DNA of 36,819 nucleotides from JANXYY01 sp035530875 (GTDB lineage Bacteria; Actinomycetota; Actinomycetes; Nanopelagicales; Nanopelagicaceae): positions 1 through 36,819 of the forward strand of contig DATKUB010000056.1 in the NCBI GenBank assembly GCA_035530875.1, written 5' to 3'. The notes beneath the pieces are model-generated. The model had not been told where the DNA came from. It did no database searches and saw only the letters and a list, made by a program, of their open reading frames with translations. Below, in pieces: positions 9,008 to 16,749 of this stretch (position 1 is its first letter; each line of letters begins with the position of its first letter). A program made the position numbers and the translations under genes.

Positions 9008-9035
9008 TTGACGCGAAAACGCACCCGCGTAGCAT
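9008..9035 (+). promoter_or_regulatory. candidate sigma-70-type promoter for the two-helix membrane protein
   Basis: A TTGACG box (9008-9013) is followed after 16 bases by TAGCAT (9030-9035), about 30 bases before the gene start. The -35 box forms the loop of a perfect 7-bp inverted repeat, GTTTTCG (9001-9007) with CGAAAAC (9014-9020), which may be an operator overlapping the promoter. Only 4 of 6 bases match at -10. Confidence 0.4.
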
Positions 9036-9066
9036 CGTAAGTGTCCGAACTACTTATGGAGATGCT

Positions 9067-9690
9067 ATGAATCGCAAATTTATTGACTCGCTACTCAGTT
9101 GGGTTGGTGCATTACTAGTCGTCGTCTTTATTGCCGCCGGCGCCCTACTTAATCTGGGGTACTCATTCGCGAACTCGCAAGTACACGACCAACTGGCTCA
9201 GCAACAAATCTTCTTCCCGAAGGCAGGTAGTCCAGGCTTTGATGCCGCGACCTACCCAGAACTTCAAAAGTACAGCGAAATGCAGTTGACCACTGGACAG
9301 CAAGCCGCTGACTACGCCAACTTCTACATCGGGGAACACCTTAAGGGAATCGGCCAAGGCAAGACCTACTCCCAGGCCAGTACTGCAGCACGCGCAGCCG
9401 GCTCCGCCGCTGCGGCCGCTGATGCAGCTGCACTAGCCGCGCCAAATGACGCCGCACTAGCCGACGCTGCCAAGGCTGCTGACGCAACCGCCGCATCTCT
9501 TTCTGCGCAAGTCGACACCCTGTTCAAGGGCGAGACCCTGAGGGGAATGCTGCTCAACGCGTACGCCTTCTGGGACTTGGGCCAGATCGCTCACTTTGCC
9601 TCCATTGGCGCATTCATTGCGGCCTTGCTGATGCTCATACTCACCGTGATCGGTTTCCGTAGAGTGACCGTCCAGGGAAAGAGTTCATAG
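9067..9690 (+). CDS. unrecognised two-helix membrane protein with Ala-rich extracytoplasmic domain
   Basis: 207 residues from the ATG at 9067, chosen because GGAG (9056-9059) sits at good spacing before it and because it begins directly ahead of the first membrane helix. An upstream in-frame start would add an unlikely polar extension. Helix 1 is about residues 9-32 and helix 2 about 174-195, with a short basic tail. The middle is soluble and probably outside the membrane; residues about 105-150 are a very Ala-rich, likely helical stretch (repeated AA-A-D patterns). I recognise no enzymatic motif or named family, and no function is assigned. It is transcribed alone, divergent from miaB and convergent on recX, and is followed by a strong hairpin. 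Confidence 0.8.
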   Translation: MNRKFIDSLLSWVGALLVVVFIAAGALLNLGYSFANSQVHDQLAQQQIFFPKAGSPGFDAATYPELQKYSEMQLTTGQQAADYANFYIGEHLKGIGQGKTYSQASTAARAAGSAAAAADAAALAAPNDAALADAAKAADATAASLSAQVDTLFKGETLRGMLLNAYAFWDLGQIAHFASIGAFIAALLMLILTVIGFRRVTVQGKSS

Positions 9691-9709
9691 TCTCTAGCAT
9701 CCACTAGAA

Positions 9710-9750
9710 GCAGAAACCCTGTCGTGAGAATTCCACGACAGGGTTTCTGC
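9710..9750. terminator. bidirectional hairpin terminator between the membrane protein gene and recX
   Basis: A perfect 17-bp inverted repeat (GCAGAAACCCTGTCGTG and its complement) with a 7-base loop lies between two convergent genes, ending 3 bases from the recX stop. There is no long T tract on either side. Position and perfect pairing argue for transcription termination in both directions. Confidence 0.8.
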
Positions 9751-9752
9751 GT

Positions 9753-10253
9753 TCAGTTAGGTAGAACCTCTCGCACGATGCTCGCGGAAACAGCAGGCGG
9801 GAATCCGCGCCTTGTTAAAAGATCGAAAACTCTGCGCACCTGAATCTCACGAGGCAATTGAGCAATACTCCGAGCCTTCTTCTCCGCTATCGTCCGTGCG
9901 GCTTCGTACTCGTCTTCTGGTGAAATTTCAGCTAACACATTCTCGGCAATATCCCGGTCTATCCCTTTTGCATTTAGTTCCCGAGCGAGCAACCGCCGCG
10001 AAATACCTTTGCTGCTCTGACGCGAACGGCTCCAAGCTCTAGCAAATTCAAGGTCGTTTACCAATCCGACCGCCATGAGTCGATCAAGAACGAGTTTCGC
10101 GCAATCCACTTCTACGCCACGCCTCTCAAGCTGCAACTCCAATTCGCGGCGGCTTTTGGCGCGTGATGAGAGGGAGTTGAGCGCGACATTCCGAGCAAAC
10201 TCAACCGGATCAGCCTGAGCGCTGCGCGGCGATTCAGTTTTTCGCTCTCCCAC
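9753..10253 (-). CDS. recX: regulatory protein RecX
   Basis: 166 residues from a GTG at 10253, 3 bases after the recA stop. RecX binds RecA filaments and limits their activity. The protein shows the three-helix RecX repeats: a region starting SSRAKSRRELELQLERRGV, then FARAWSRSRQSSKGISRRLLARELNAKG-type repeats, and a C-terminal repeat ending in TRRGFPPAVSASIVREVL. The pairing with recA is the usual actinobacterial arrangement and supports the call. It is co-transcribed with recA, so it should also be damage-inducible. Confidence 0.93.
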   Translation of the reverse strand: MGERKTESPRSAQADPVEFARNVALNSLSSRAKSRRELELQLERRGVEVDCAKLVLDRLMAVGLVNDLEFARAWSRSRQSSKGISRRLLARELNAKGIDRDIAENVLAEISPEDEYEAARTIAEKKARSIAQLPREIQVRRVFDLLTRRGFPPAVSASIVREVLPN

Positions 10254-10256
10254 TGA

Positions 10257-11294
10257 CTAGAGATCGACTCCTGGGGGTGGGACTAATGGAACATCTATTC
10301 GAGCTCCAATGCCCAATTTCTCTTTGAGTTTCTTCTCAAGTTCATTGGTGAGATCTGGGTTATCTCGCAAGAACGATCGCGCATTCTCCTTGCCTTGACC
10401 CAGCTGATCGCCTTCGTAGGTGTACCAAGCTCCTGATTTTTTGACGAATCCTTCATCCACACCCATATCGATGAGCGAACCCTCTCTCGAGATTCCAGAT
10501 CCATAAATAATGTCGAACTCGGCTTGTTTAAATGGCGGTGCCATCTTGTTCTTGACTACTTTTACCCGAGTCCGGTTGCCCACTGCTTCTTGACCGTCTT
10601 TTAGGGTTTCAATGCGCCTAACATCTAGTCGGATCGAAGCATAAAATTTCAGCGCCTTGCCACCGCTGGTTGTCTCGGGCGACCCAAAGAACACACCAAT
10701 CTTCTCCCGAAGCTGATTGATAAAAATCGCCGTGGTATTCGATTGCGACAGTGCTCCGGTAATTTTTCTTAAGGCCTGGCTCATAAGTCTGGCCTGTAAC
10801 CCAACGTGACTATCGCCCATCTCGCCTTCGATTTCGGCCCGCGGAACCAACGCAGCAACTGAGTCGATAACGACAATATCGATGGCTCCGGATCGAATAA
10901 GCATGTCCATAATTTCCAGCGCTTGCTCTCCCGTATCTGGCTGGGAGACCAGGAGCGCATCAATATCGACACCCAGTTTTTTTGCATACTCTGGATCAAG
11001 AGCATGCTCAGCATCTATAAAGGCCGCAATACCGCCGGCTCGCTGCGCATTGGCAATTGCGTGGAGGGCAACCGTGGTCTTGCCGCTGGACTCAGGCCCA
11101 TAAATTTCGACAACTCGTCCGCGCGGGAGCCCGCCAATGCCAAGGGCTAAGTCAAGGGCAATAGAGCCGGTTGGAATCACCTCAACGGGCACAACCCCCC
11201 GCTCGCCCATTCTCATGACCGAACCTTTGCCGAATTGACGCTCGATCTGAGCTAATGCGGTATCGAGTGCCTTGGAGCGATCGGCCTGTGCCAT
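10257..11294 (-). CDS. recA: recombinase RecA
   Basis: 345 residues, full length and without an intein, unlike some mycobacterial recA genes. It is the ATP-dependent strand-exchange protein and SOS coprotease. Walker A is GPESSGKT at 66-73, Walker B is the DIVVIDSVAAL stretch, and the LMSQALRKITG and INQLREKIGVFFGSPETT segments (DNA-binding loops and neighbourhood) are intact. The upstream region holds a promoter with a LexA-type operator. recX follows at once on the same strand. Confidence 0.98.
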   Translation of the reverse strand: MAQADRSKALDTALAQIERQFGKGSVMRMGERGVVPVEVIPTGSIALDLALGIGGLPRGRVVEIYGPESSGKTTVALHAIANAQRAGGIAAFIDAEHALDPEYAKKLGVDIDALLVSQPDTGEQALEIMDMLIRSGAIDIVVIDSVAALVPRAEIEGEMGDSHVGLQARLMSQALRKITGALSQSNTTAIFINQLREKIGVFFGSPETTSGGKALKFYASIRLDVRRIETLKDGQEAVGNRTRVKVVKNKMAPPFKQAEFDIIYGSGISREGSLIDMGVDEGFVKKSGAWYTYEGDQLGQGKENARSFLRDNPDLTNELEKKLKEKLGIGARIDVPLVPPPGVDL

Positions 11295-11413
11295 CTTGAA
11301 CCCTTTCCCCTGCTTGAAATTCGAGTGCCTGAGATTATTCGGATGGCGCCATAACGGTGAAGTGGCGTCCCCCCGACTCGTGCTCGATTGGAGCGCCTTG
11401 TGGATATCGGAAG

Positions 11414-11441
11414 ATTATCCGAACAAGTGTTCTAATGCCAA
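11414..11441 (-). promoter_or_regulatory. recA promoter
   Basis: Reading leftward, TTGGCA (11441-11436) is followed after 16 bases by GATAAT (11419-11414), a good -35/-10 pair. The SOS operator fills the spacer. The expected transcript start would leave an untranslated leader of somewhat over 100 bases before recA. Confidence 0.65.
11419..11434. promoter_or_regulatory. LexA-binding SOS box of recA
   Basis: CCGAACAAGTGTTCTA matches the Gram-positive/actinobacterial SOS box TCGAAC-N4-GTTCGA at 10 of 12 defined positions, with the core GAAC-N4-GTTC perfect. It lies between the -35 and -10 boxes of the recA promoter, where a bound LexA would block RNA polymerase. lexA itself is not in the window. 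Confidence 0.85.
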
Positions 11442-11491
11442 GACGACACGCCAGAGCATTTATGGGGGCGTTGGGCGGGCGGTGATTTCGG

Positions 11492-11689
11492 CTACCGAAG
11501 GCTGGTTGGAATGCTCGGGTCGTGTATACAGGTCGCCCGCCAGACGTCCTTGACGCTGTCGCCCGCAGCCAGCGCCTGCTCTATGGTGCGCCCACCTAGG
11601 CCCGAAATCACGGTGTCGCGCGCGTAAGAGGCAGCCCAAGCTGGGCCATAGTGCTCATTCATTCGCCACCAAAAATCCGTCAATCGCAT
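11492..11689 (-). CDS. DUF3046 family protein
   Basis: 65 residues from the ATG at 11689. The sequence starts MRLTDFWWRMNEHYGPAWA, continues with an ARD..I..LGGRTIEQALAAG segment, and ends VWRATCIHDPSIPTSLR, the standard layout of DUF3046, a small actinobacterial protein usually coded next to recA. An in-frame ATG at 11797 lies inside the TetR gene and would add 36 unlikely residues. The function of the family is unknown. It lies 8 bases after the TetR gene. Confidence 0.85.
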   Translation of the reverse strand: MRLTDFWWRMNEHYGPAWAASYARDTVISGLGGRTIEQALAAGDSVKDVWRATCIHDPSIPTSLR

Positions 11690-11697
11690 GGTCGCGC

Positions 11698-12273
11698 CTA
11701 GAAAAGAACTGCTGGCGCTCTGGTGATCCCAGCAATCATGGCAGCCGATCCGGAGGCAATTTCCGCCAGTGGATAGCCGACTTGCGATAAGAGCCAACGA
11801 AAGGCTAAATCCACCGCCGCTGAATCACTGATCTTGCGCTCCTTTGCTAGAAGCACAAAGCGCGCTTGAATTTGAAGCCAGAGCGCACCGTCGTCGACTC
11901 TGGTAAGAGCCGCCAGGGTCGAAGGGTCAGTCTTTGCAATGGTTCTGAGCATGGGATTGGCGCTGATTTCTTGAGCCAGAACTTTTAGCCCAGCTGCAAA
12001 ATTGGCTTCCGCTCGAAACAGGCCACTGACTCGCTCCATCTCGTCCAAGACCAGTGCGGCCCAGAGATCGTCCTTACTCCGGAAATGGTTGTAGAGCGTC
12101 GCCCGAGCGACTTGGCCGTAATCGGCCACGTCAACCATGGAAGTTGCGCTTAGTCCATTAGCCGCGATCGCTCGGCGGGCACCGTCAAGAAGTGCCTTAC
12201 GAGAGCGCCCCATGCCATTGCCAGCGCGCGAGTGTCCGCTGTTCTCGCGCAATTGCGAGCTTGGATCTGACAT
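11698..12273 (-). CDS. TetR-family transcriptional regulator
   Basis: 191 residues. An N-terminal helix-turn-helix of TetR type spans about residues 24-70: an ALLDGARRAIAANG helix, then VADYGQVARATLYNHFRSKDDL, with the conserved TLYNHF recognition helix. The C-terminal ligand-binding half has no assigned ligand. It lies 11 bases after clgR and 8 before the DUF3046 gene, on the same strand, so it belongs to the cinA-clgR transcript or its extension. A TetR gene between clgR and recA is not part of the common actinobacterial layout that I know. The target is unknown; autoregulation is possible. Confidence 0.88.
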   Translation of the reverse strand: MSDPSSQLRENSGHSRAGNGMGRSRKALLDGARRAIAANGLSATSMVDVADYGQVARATLYNHFRSKDDLWAALVLDEMERVSGLFRAEANFAAGLKVLAQEISANPMLRTIAKTDPSTLAALTRVDDGALWLQIQARFVLLAKERKISDSAAVDLAFRWLLSQVGYPLAEIASGSAAMIAGITRAPAVLF

Positions 12274-12284
12274 TGTTGTGAAGG

Positions 12285-12566
12285 CTAGGCAGCGTCTGCG
12301 ATCGAGACGAGCCCAGAAATTGAGGCTACGCGCTCTTCCTGGCGGCTGATTTCAACCAGGGCATCGGTGATGATTTCGGCAAGGCTCAAATCCAGCGCGG
12401 TGCAGATCGCCGCGAGAAGTTCCGATGAGGCTTCCTTCTGGCCACGCTCAACCTCTGACAGGTAGCCCAGAGAGACCCGTGCGTTGGCACTTACTTGGCG
12501 CAGAGTGCGCGACTGCTGAAGACGTCGGCTACGCAACGCCTCACCTATGTAGGTTCTTAAGAGCAA
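12285..12566 (-). CDS. clgR: ClgR-type XRE transcriptional regulator
   Basis: 93 residues if translation begins at the TTG at 12566. That start is preceded by a near-perfect Shine-Dalgarno sequence at 5-base spacing and lies after the cinA stop; the alternative ATG at 12662 would overlap cinA and add 32 unrelated residues. The helix-turn-helix (LRQVSANARVSLGYLSEVERG, then QKEASSELLAAICTALDL) is nearly identical to the actinobacterial ClgR pattern. ClgR activates clp protease and other stress genes, and its place directly after cinA and pgsA is conserved in actinobacteria. The C-terminal tail ends SIADAA; an AA-type end is typical of Clp substrates, so ClgR may be subject to Clp turnover. Confidence 0.88.
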   Translation of the reverse strand: MLLRTYIGEALRSRRLQQSRTLRQVSANARVSLGYLSEVERGQKEASSELLAAICTALDLSLAEIITDALVEISRQEERVASISGLVSIADAA

Positions 12567-12571
12567 TTCCG

Positions 12572-12578
12572 CCTCCTT
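12572..12578 (-). promoter_or_regulatory. ribosome binding site that decides the clgR start
   Basis: AAGGAGG on the minus strand, 5 bases before the TTG at 12566. It is one of the strongest Shine-Dalgarno sequences in the window and lies just past the cinA stop. Confidence 0.85.
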
Positions 12579-12594
12579 GCCTCTGTCGATCCAC

Positions 12595-13911
12595 TCACTG
12601 TTTTGCCTCGCGCCCGGATAGATGCGTGACGTCCTCCGTGCTGCCGGCGATCGCCAGCCCACTAAGGGTACGCCTAACTAACTCTAATGCGTGGATGACG
12701 CTCATGCCTCTGATCAACTCACGGTTAGCCTTGGTAATTCTCAACCTAATAACGCGCTCGATCAACTCAGTTCCCAGGTCAGGGCCGCCGCCAACCAGCG
12801 CGACATAGACGGTTCCCGGAGCTTGGCCTTGGCTCGGTCCAGGACCAGCAACCCCCGTTGTTGCCAGTCCCCAAGTGGCTCCCGTCGCCTGGCGAACGCC
12901 AAGAGCCATGGCGTAGGCGACCTCTGGATTGACCGTGCCTACCCGGTCAAGTAGGGCTGGCGAGAGGCCCAGGAGTGAGACTTTTAGGGAAGGCGAATAA
13001 GCCACCACGCCACCTAGATAATTATCTGACGCACCGGGTATCCGAGTAAGCGCCTGGCCAACTGCTCCCCCGGTTAACGATTCGGCGGTCGCCAAAGTCT
13101 GGTGCTTGGCTGCTAGCAATTGATGAACTTTAGACTCGAGCGATTCGGGTCTGTCTTGACGGTTTTGCCGGGCATAGACAGAGTCGCCAATCAACTCGGC
13201 GGCGCTCTCTGCGTATTTCTTTACTTCAAATTCATTGCGGCCAGAGACTTTGACCAGAATGTTTCCTGGATCCGGCAAATAAGCAACCGAGAGCGAGTCC
13301 GGTAATTCCCGCTCCCAATCCCGCAGTTTCATCGCGACAGCGGATTCGCCCTCCAGGGCGACTCGAAGTATGTAGGTGGTCTGAGTCTTGGCTTCAAATT
13401 GCGACACCAATTCTGGCAGAACCTCGTTGTCGAACATGGCACGCATTTCGCGAGGGACGCCAGGCAGGGCATAAATCGGAACCCCATCCATCATCGCTCG
13501 AATTCCCGGGGCGCTGCCCTCTTGGTTTACGAGCGCCACAGTCCCGTCAGGAAGATCGGCCATGAGGGCCGCGTTATCGGGCAACGATTCACCGAAAGCT
13601 TCATATCTCTTGCCGATGAGAGCAAGTAAGGCTTGGTCCCGGTTGAGCGGCACTCGCAAAAAACGGGCAAGAGCATTTCTGGTGAGATCATCACTTGTCG
13701 GCCCCAGGCCGCCAGTAAGAACGACCGCGTCTCCATGGGCCACCGCAATAAATATGGCATCCGAAATAGCGGCGAGATTATCGGCAGCGAGTTGAACATG
13801 CGATAACTCAAATCCATTTTCAAAAAGCCTGGCACCAAGCCAAGAGACTGCGGTATCGGCGGTGCTTCCATTTAGAAGTTCATCGCCGATCAAGACCGCT
13901 GAAGTTCGCAC
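12595..13911 (-). CDS. cinA: CinA family protein (competence/damage-inducible; NMN amidohydrolase domain)
   Basis: 438 residues from a GTG at 13911. It has both domains: an N-terminal MoCF-like domain (IGDELLNGSTADT near 8-20, LTGGLGPTSDDLTR near 65-78) and a C-terminal PncC-like domain (ATAESLTGGAVGQALT, GVVAYS, ATTGVAGPGPSQGQAPG). CinA proteins deamidate nicotinamide mononucleotide in pyridine nucleotide salvage and, in some forms, act as ADP-ribose pyrophosphatase. It lies 4 bases after pgsA. Competence genes (comEA, comEC) occur elsewhere in the window, but a functional link is not shown. Confidence 0.94.
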   Translation of the reverse strand: MRTSAVLIGDELLNGSTADTAVSWLGARLFENGFELSHVQLAADNLAAISDAIFIAVAHGDAVVLTGGLGPTSDDLTRNALARFLRVPLNRDQALLALIGKRYEAFGESLPDNAALMADLPDGTVALVNQEGSAPGIRAMMDGVPIYALPGVPREMRAMFDNEVLPELVSQFEAKTQTTYILRVALEGESAVAMKLRDWERELPDSLSVAYLPDPGNILVKVSGRNEFEVKKYAESAAELIGDSVYARQNRQDRPESLESKVHQLLAAKHQTLATAESLTGGAVGQALTRIPGASDNYLGGVVAYSPSLKVSLLGLSPALLDRVGTVNPEVAYAMALGVRQATGATWGLATTGVAGPGPSQGQAPGTVYVALVGGGPDLGTELIERVIRLRITKANRELIRGMSVIHALELVRRTLSGLAIAGSTEDVTHLSGREAKQ

Positions 13912-13915
13912 CGAA

Positions 13916-14503
13916 CTAAGCCGGCTTGCGCATCGCGCTGATTAGATAATCGATGCCCGTAATGATGGTGAGCACCACCGCCAATCCCATCAGCCCAACT
14001 CGAACTGGTTGTGCGGCCACTGGAAGTGGCCATAAATAAATGAAGATGGCCAAACCCTGAACCGTCGTCTTAGCCTTGCCACCACGGCTTGCGGGAATCA
14101 CGCCCCGACGCAGAACCGCCAGGCGAAGCACTGTTATTCCAATCTCGCGGGCAAGAATCACAACAGTGACCCACCAGGCTAAATAGCCCAGATAGGAAAG
14201 CCCAACAAGAGCCGAGCCAATCAATGCTTTATCGGCAATGGGATCGAGTAAGGCGCCGAAATCGGTCATGGTGTTGCGATTGCGCGCTAACTGGCCATCT
14301 ATCCGGTCGGTATAAGAGGCGAGGGCAAAAAGGGCAGTTGCAACGTAGCGCCAGAACATCGAAGAACCTTCATGATGAAAAAGCGCATAGACAAAAAACG
14401 GGACGATCAAAATCCTCAATACTGTAAGTGAGTTGGCCAGGTTCACCACGCCAACCTTCGTTGGTGCTGGTGCCTTTGATCGGTGTGATTCGCTGCTAGT
14501 CAT
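13916..14503 (-). CDS. pgsA: CDP-diacylglycerol-glycerol-3-phosphate 3-phosphatidyltransferase
   Basis: 195 residues with several membrane helices. The CDP-alcohol phosphotransferase motif DGxxARxxxxxxxxGxxxDxxxD is complete (Asp69, Gly70, Ala73, Arg74, Gly83, Asp87, Asp91); Asp66 precedes it. The protein makes phosphatidylglycerol phosphate, a step to phosphatidylglycerol. The ATG overlaps the rimO stop as ATGA. Members of this family differ in the acceptor alcohol; the conserved neighbourhood rimO-pgsA-cinA-clgR makes PgsA the likely identity. Confidence 0.93.
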   Translation of the reverse strand: MTSSESHRSKAPAPTKVGVVNLANSLTVLRILIVPFFVYALFHHEGSSMFWRYVATALFALASYTDRIDGQLARNRNTMTDFGALLDPIADKALIGSALVGLSYLGYLAWWVTVVILAREIGITVLRLAVLRRGVIPASRGGKAKTTVQGLAIFIYLWPLPVAAQPVRVGLMGLAVVLTIITGIDYLISAMRKPA

Positions 14504-15855
14504 TTGCTCGACACCGCAATCAAGTCGATACCGCTATTTGAAACTACTTCTGCGGTGACCAGATCTCCAATCTTGGCCTTCACTCCTGCGACGGAAACCG
14601 AACCATCGACCTCGGGACCTTGGTGAAGCGCCCGGCCCTCGATCCCGGCTGCGTTAGCCTCCTCAACTAGAACTACTACCTGCTCTCCGATTCGGTCGCT
14701 GGCTCGTTGATCGATCAGCTCTTCCACGAGTCGGCCGACTTGCTCTACTCGGTCTCGAATCTCATCTTCGTCAACTTTGTCATCGAACTTGGCGGCCGCC
14801 GTTCCATCTTCGTCGCTGTAGCCAAAGACCCCCACCGCATCAAGCCTGGCCTCGGTAAGAAAGCGCATAAGGGTCGCAAAGTCTTCTTGATCTTCGCCAG
14901 GGAAACCGACGATTACATTCGAGCGGATGCCAGCCGATGGAGCTTTTGCCCGAATTGTTGATAGCAACTCTAAAAATCGATCAGCGTCGCCAAATCTCTG
15001 CATTCGACGGAGCACTGGACCGCTCGCATGCTGAAAAGATAGGTCGAAATATGGCGCAACCTTGTCGGTACTGGTCATCACCTCAATCAAGGACGGGCGC
15101 ATTTCGGCTGGTTGCAAATAGGCGATCCGGATTCGTTCGATTCCATCCACTTTTGCCAGTGCTGGAAGGATGGACTCAAGCAGGCGGATATCGCCCAAGT
15201 CCTTGCCATAGGAGGTTGAATTCTCGCTGACCAGCACAATTTCACGGACGCCAGAATCAACGAGCCATCTTGCTTCGTCGATAATTTCGCTGGGCCGTCT
15301 AGAGGCAAAAGCGCCTCGGAATGATGGGATGGCACAGAATGAACAGCGCCGGTCACACCCGTTGGCAATTTTTATCGAGGCTACCGGACCTTGGGTCAAA
15401 CGATGGCGCGGAGCTCCAACATATGAACCAGCTCGATCTACTGGGCTTATCGGCAGTGATAATCGACGATCCTTTGGCATATGCGAAGCGATCTTCTCAC
15501 CGTCGAGGATTCGGGTGAGTCGATTTGAAATTTCCGCGTATTCGTCAAAACCAAGAATCGCATCAGCCTCGGGAAGCGCGGTGGCTAATTCGGCTCCATA
15601 TCGTTCTGCCATACATCCGATCGCCACGACGGCCCGTGTCTTGCCGCCATCTTTTAGCGAAGCTGCCTCAAGGAGTGCATCCACGGAGTCTTTCTTGGCG
15701 CTCTCCACGAATCCGCACGTGTTAACCAGTGCAATCTCGGCATCCGCGGCATCAGCGACCAACTGCCAGCCATCAGCGGCAAGCCGAGCTGCGATTTCTT
15801 CTGAGTCGACCTCATTACGGGCACAGCCAAGAGTTACTAGGGCGACTTTTCTCAC
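14500..15855 (-). CDS. rimO: ribosomal protein uS12 methylthiotransferase
   Basis: 451 residues from a GTG at 15855. Radical-SAM methylthiotransferase that modifies an aspartate of ribosomal protein S12. The N-terminal domain holds Cys11 (LGCARN), Cys47 (NTCGFVESAK) and Cys81 (IGCMAER); the radical-SAM motif is Cys167, Cys171 and Cys174 (GCDRRCSFC); a TRAM domain closes the protein. The NTCGFVESAKKDS segment separates RimO from MiaB (NTCAVREN at the other locus). It overlaps pgsA. Confidence 0.96.
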   Translation of the reverse strand: MRKVALVTLGCARNEVDSEEIAARLAADGWQLVADAADAEIALVNTCGFVESAKKDSVDALLEAASLKDGGKTRAVVAIGCMAERYGAELATALPEADAILGFDEYAEISNRLTRILDGEKIASHMPKDRRLSLPISPVDRAGSYVGAPRHRLTQGPVASIKIANGCDRRCSFCAIPSFRGAFASRRPSEIIDEARWLVDSGVREIVLVSENSTSYGKDLGDIRLLESILPALAKVDGIERIRIAYLQPAEMRPSLIEVMTSTDKVAPYFDLSFQHASGPVLRRMQRFGDADRFLELLSTIRAKAPSAGIRSNVIVGFPGEDQEDFATLMRFLTEARLDAVGVFGYSDEDGTAAAKFDDKVDEDEIRDRVEQVGRLVEELIDQRASDRIGEQVVVLVEEANAAGIEGRALHQGPEVDGSVSVAGVKAKIGDLVTAEVVSNSGIDLIAVSSK

Positions 15856-15876
15856 CCGCTCAGCCTATCTTGGCAA

Positions 15877-16629
15877 TCAGCCAGACGTTGGACTCCCAGG
15901 GCTGAAGGAGAGGTGAACAACCTGTCCATCGCCACCGGGCACTCCTAAATTCTTCCCGTTAACCGTAATTTCAACACCACCGGCGTTTCCGATCGTTAGA
16001 TTGATTTGTTGCGGGTCCGTGAACTCCTTGCTCTGTCCACGATGAAGCATTGAGGTAAAGAGCTGCGAACCGCTTGCATTCGTAACCGCTAACCAGGAAC
16101 TTCCAAGACTGCTTGTCACTATAACCGAAACCGAATTAGGTTTTGTCGCCACTGCACTCGCTGAAGGATCGGCCGGAGGACTTTGAGTTGGAGTTTCGGT
16201 CACCACGGCTTTCGGAATTGTAGATGCGGAATTAGAAGCGGTGGCTCCATGAAAACCTGGGATCAGCAACCAAGCTAAAAGCACAACCGAAACGACGCCA
16301 ACAAAAATGCCCGCCCCGCGCCAAGACTTCGCTTTGCCCTGTCGCGCTGAAGTGACTTCAGAAAATCCTTTGCTCGATTCCTCTAGCGACTCGGCGTCAG
16401 AAGCATACGTACTGTCAAACTCGGCGACGAGCTCGGCCGAATCCAGACCGATCAATCGTGCAATGTTTCGAAGATGGCCGCGCGCATAAACGTTTCCGCC
16501 GCAGGCGGAAAAATCATCCCGCTCAATTCCGGACAGCAGAGTCTGGCGGAGTCTGGTCTTTTCGGACAATTCAGCAAGAGAAATATTGGCATTTTCCCTT
16601 GCCGCCCGAATGGTGGACCCAATGGTCAC
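15877..16629 (-). CDS. RodZ-like HTH membrane protein
   Basis: 250 residues. The N-terminal part is an HTH_25-type domain (IGSTIRAARENANISLAELS, residues 3-22, continuing to about 70). One membrane helix is at about 105-125 (GIFVGVVSVVLLAWLLIPG), followed by a Ser/Thr/Pro-rich linker and a C-terminal DUF4115-like beta domain (VSVIVTSSLGSSWLAV; final VVHLSFSPG). This layout is that of RodZ, the cytoskeleton-linked morphogenesis protein, and the location between ftsK and rimO is typical in actinobacteria. The GTG start is supported by AGGAGGT 5 bases upstream (16635-16641). The name is withheld because actinobacterial versions often lack a shown link with MreB. Confidence 0.88.
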   Translation of the reverse strand: MTIGSTIRAARENANISLAELSEKTRLRQTLLSGIERDDFSACGGNVYARGHLRNIARLIGLDSAELVAEFDSTYASDAESLEESSKGFSEVTSARQGKAKSWRGAGIFVGVVSVVLLAWLLIPGFHGATASNSASTIPKAVVTETPTQSPPADPSASAVATKPNSVSVIVTSSLGSSWLAVTNASGSQLFTSMLHRGQSKEFTDPQQINLTIGNAGGVEITVNGKNLGVPGGDGQVVHLSFSPGSPTSG

Positions 16630-16634
16630 GTGGC

Positions 16635-16641
16635 ACCTCCT
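16635..16641 (-). promoter_or_regulatory. strong ribosome binding site fixing the GTG start of the RodZ-like gene
   Basis: AGGAGGT on the minus strand, 5 bases before the GTG at 16629. The 120 bases between ftsK and this gene otherwise show no convincing terminator; a separate promoter here is possible but no good -35/-10 pair was found. Confidence 0.75.
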
Positions 16642-16749
16642 AGGGGAATAACGGTAAGTCCAAGCGGCACGCTAATACAAATCAGTTTCTACCCCAAGCG
16701 ATAACAATTGAGTCTTTAACCGTAAAAGTAAGGGGATTCGCCGCTGCTA

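Noticed and set aside
10257..11294. Intein in recA
   Set aside because: The reading frame is of normal length (345 residues) and the motor motifs are uninterrupted.
11343..11352. Palindrome ATGGCGCCAT between recA and its promoter
   Set aside because: Ten bases, GC-rich, no known site; likely chance, though it lies in the recA leader.
12566..12662. clgR start at the ATG at 12662
   Set aside because: It would overlap cinA by 68 bases and add 32 unrelated residues; the TTG at 12566 has AAGGAGG before it.
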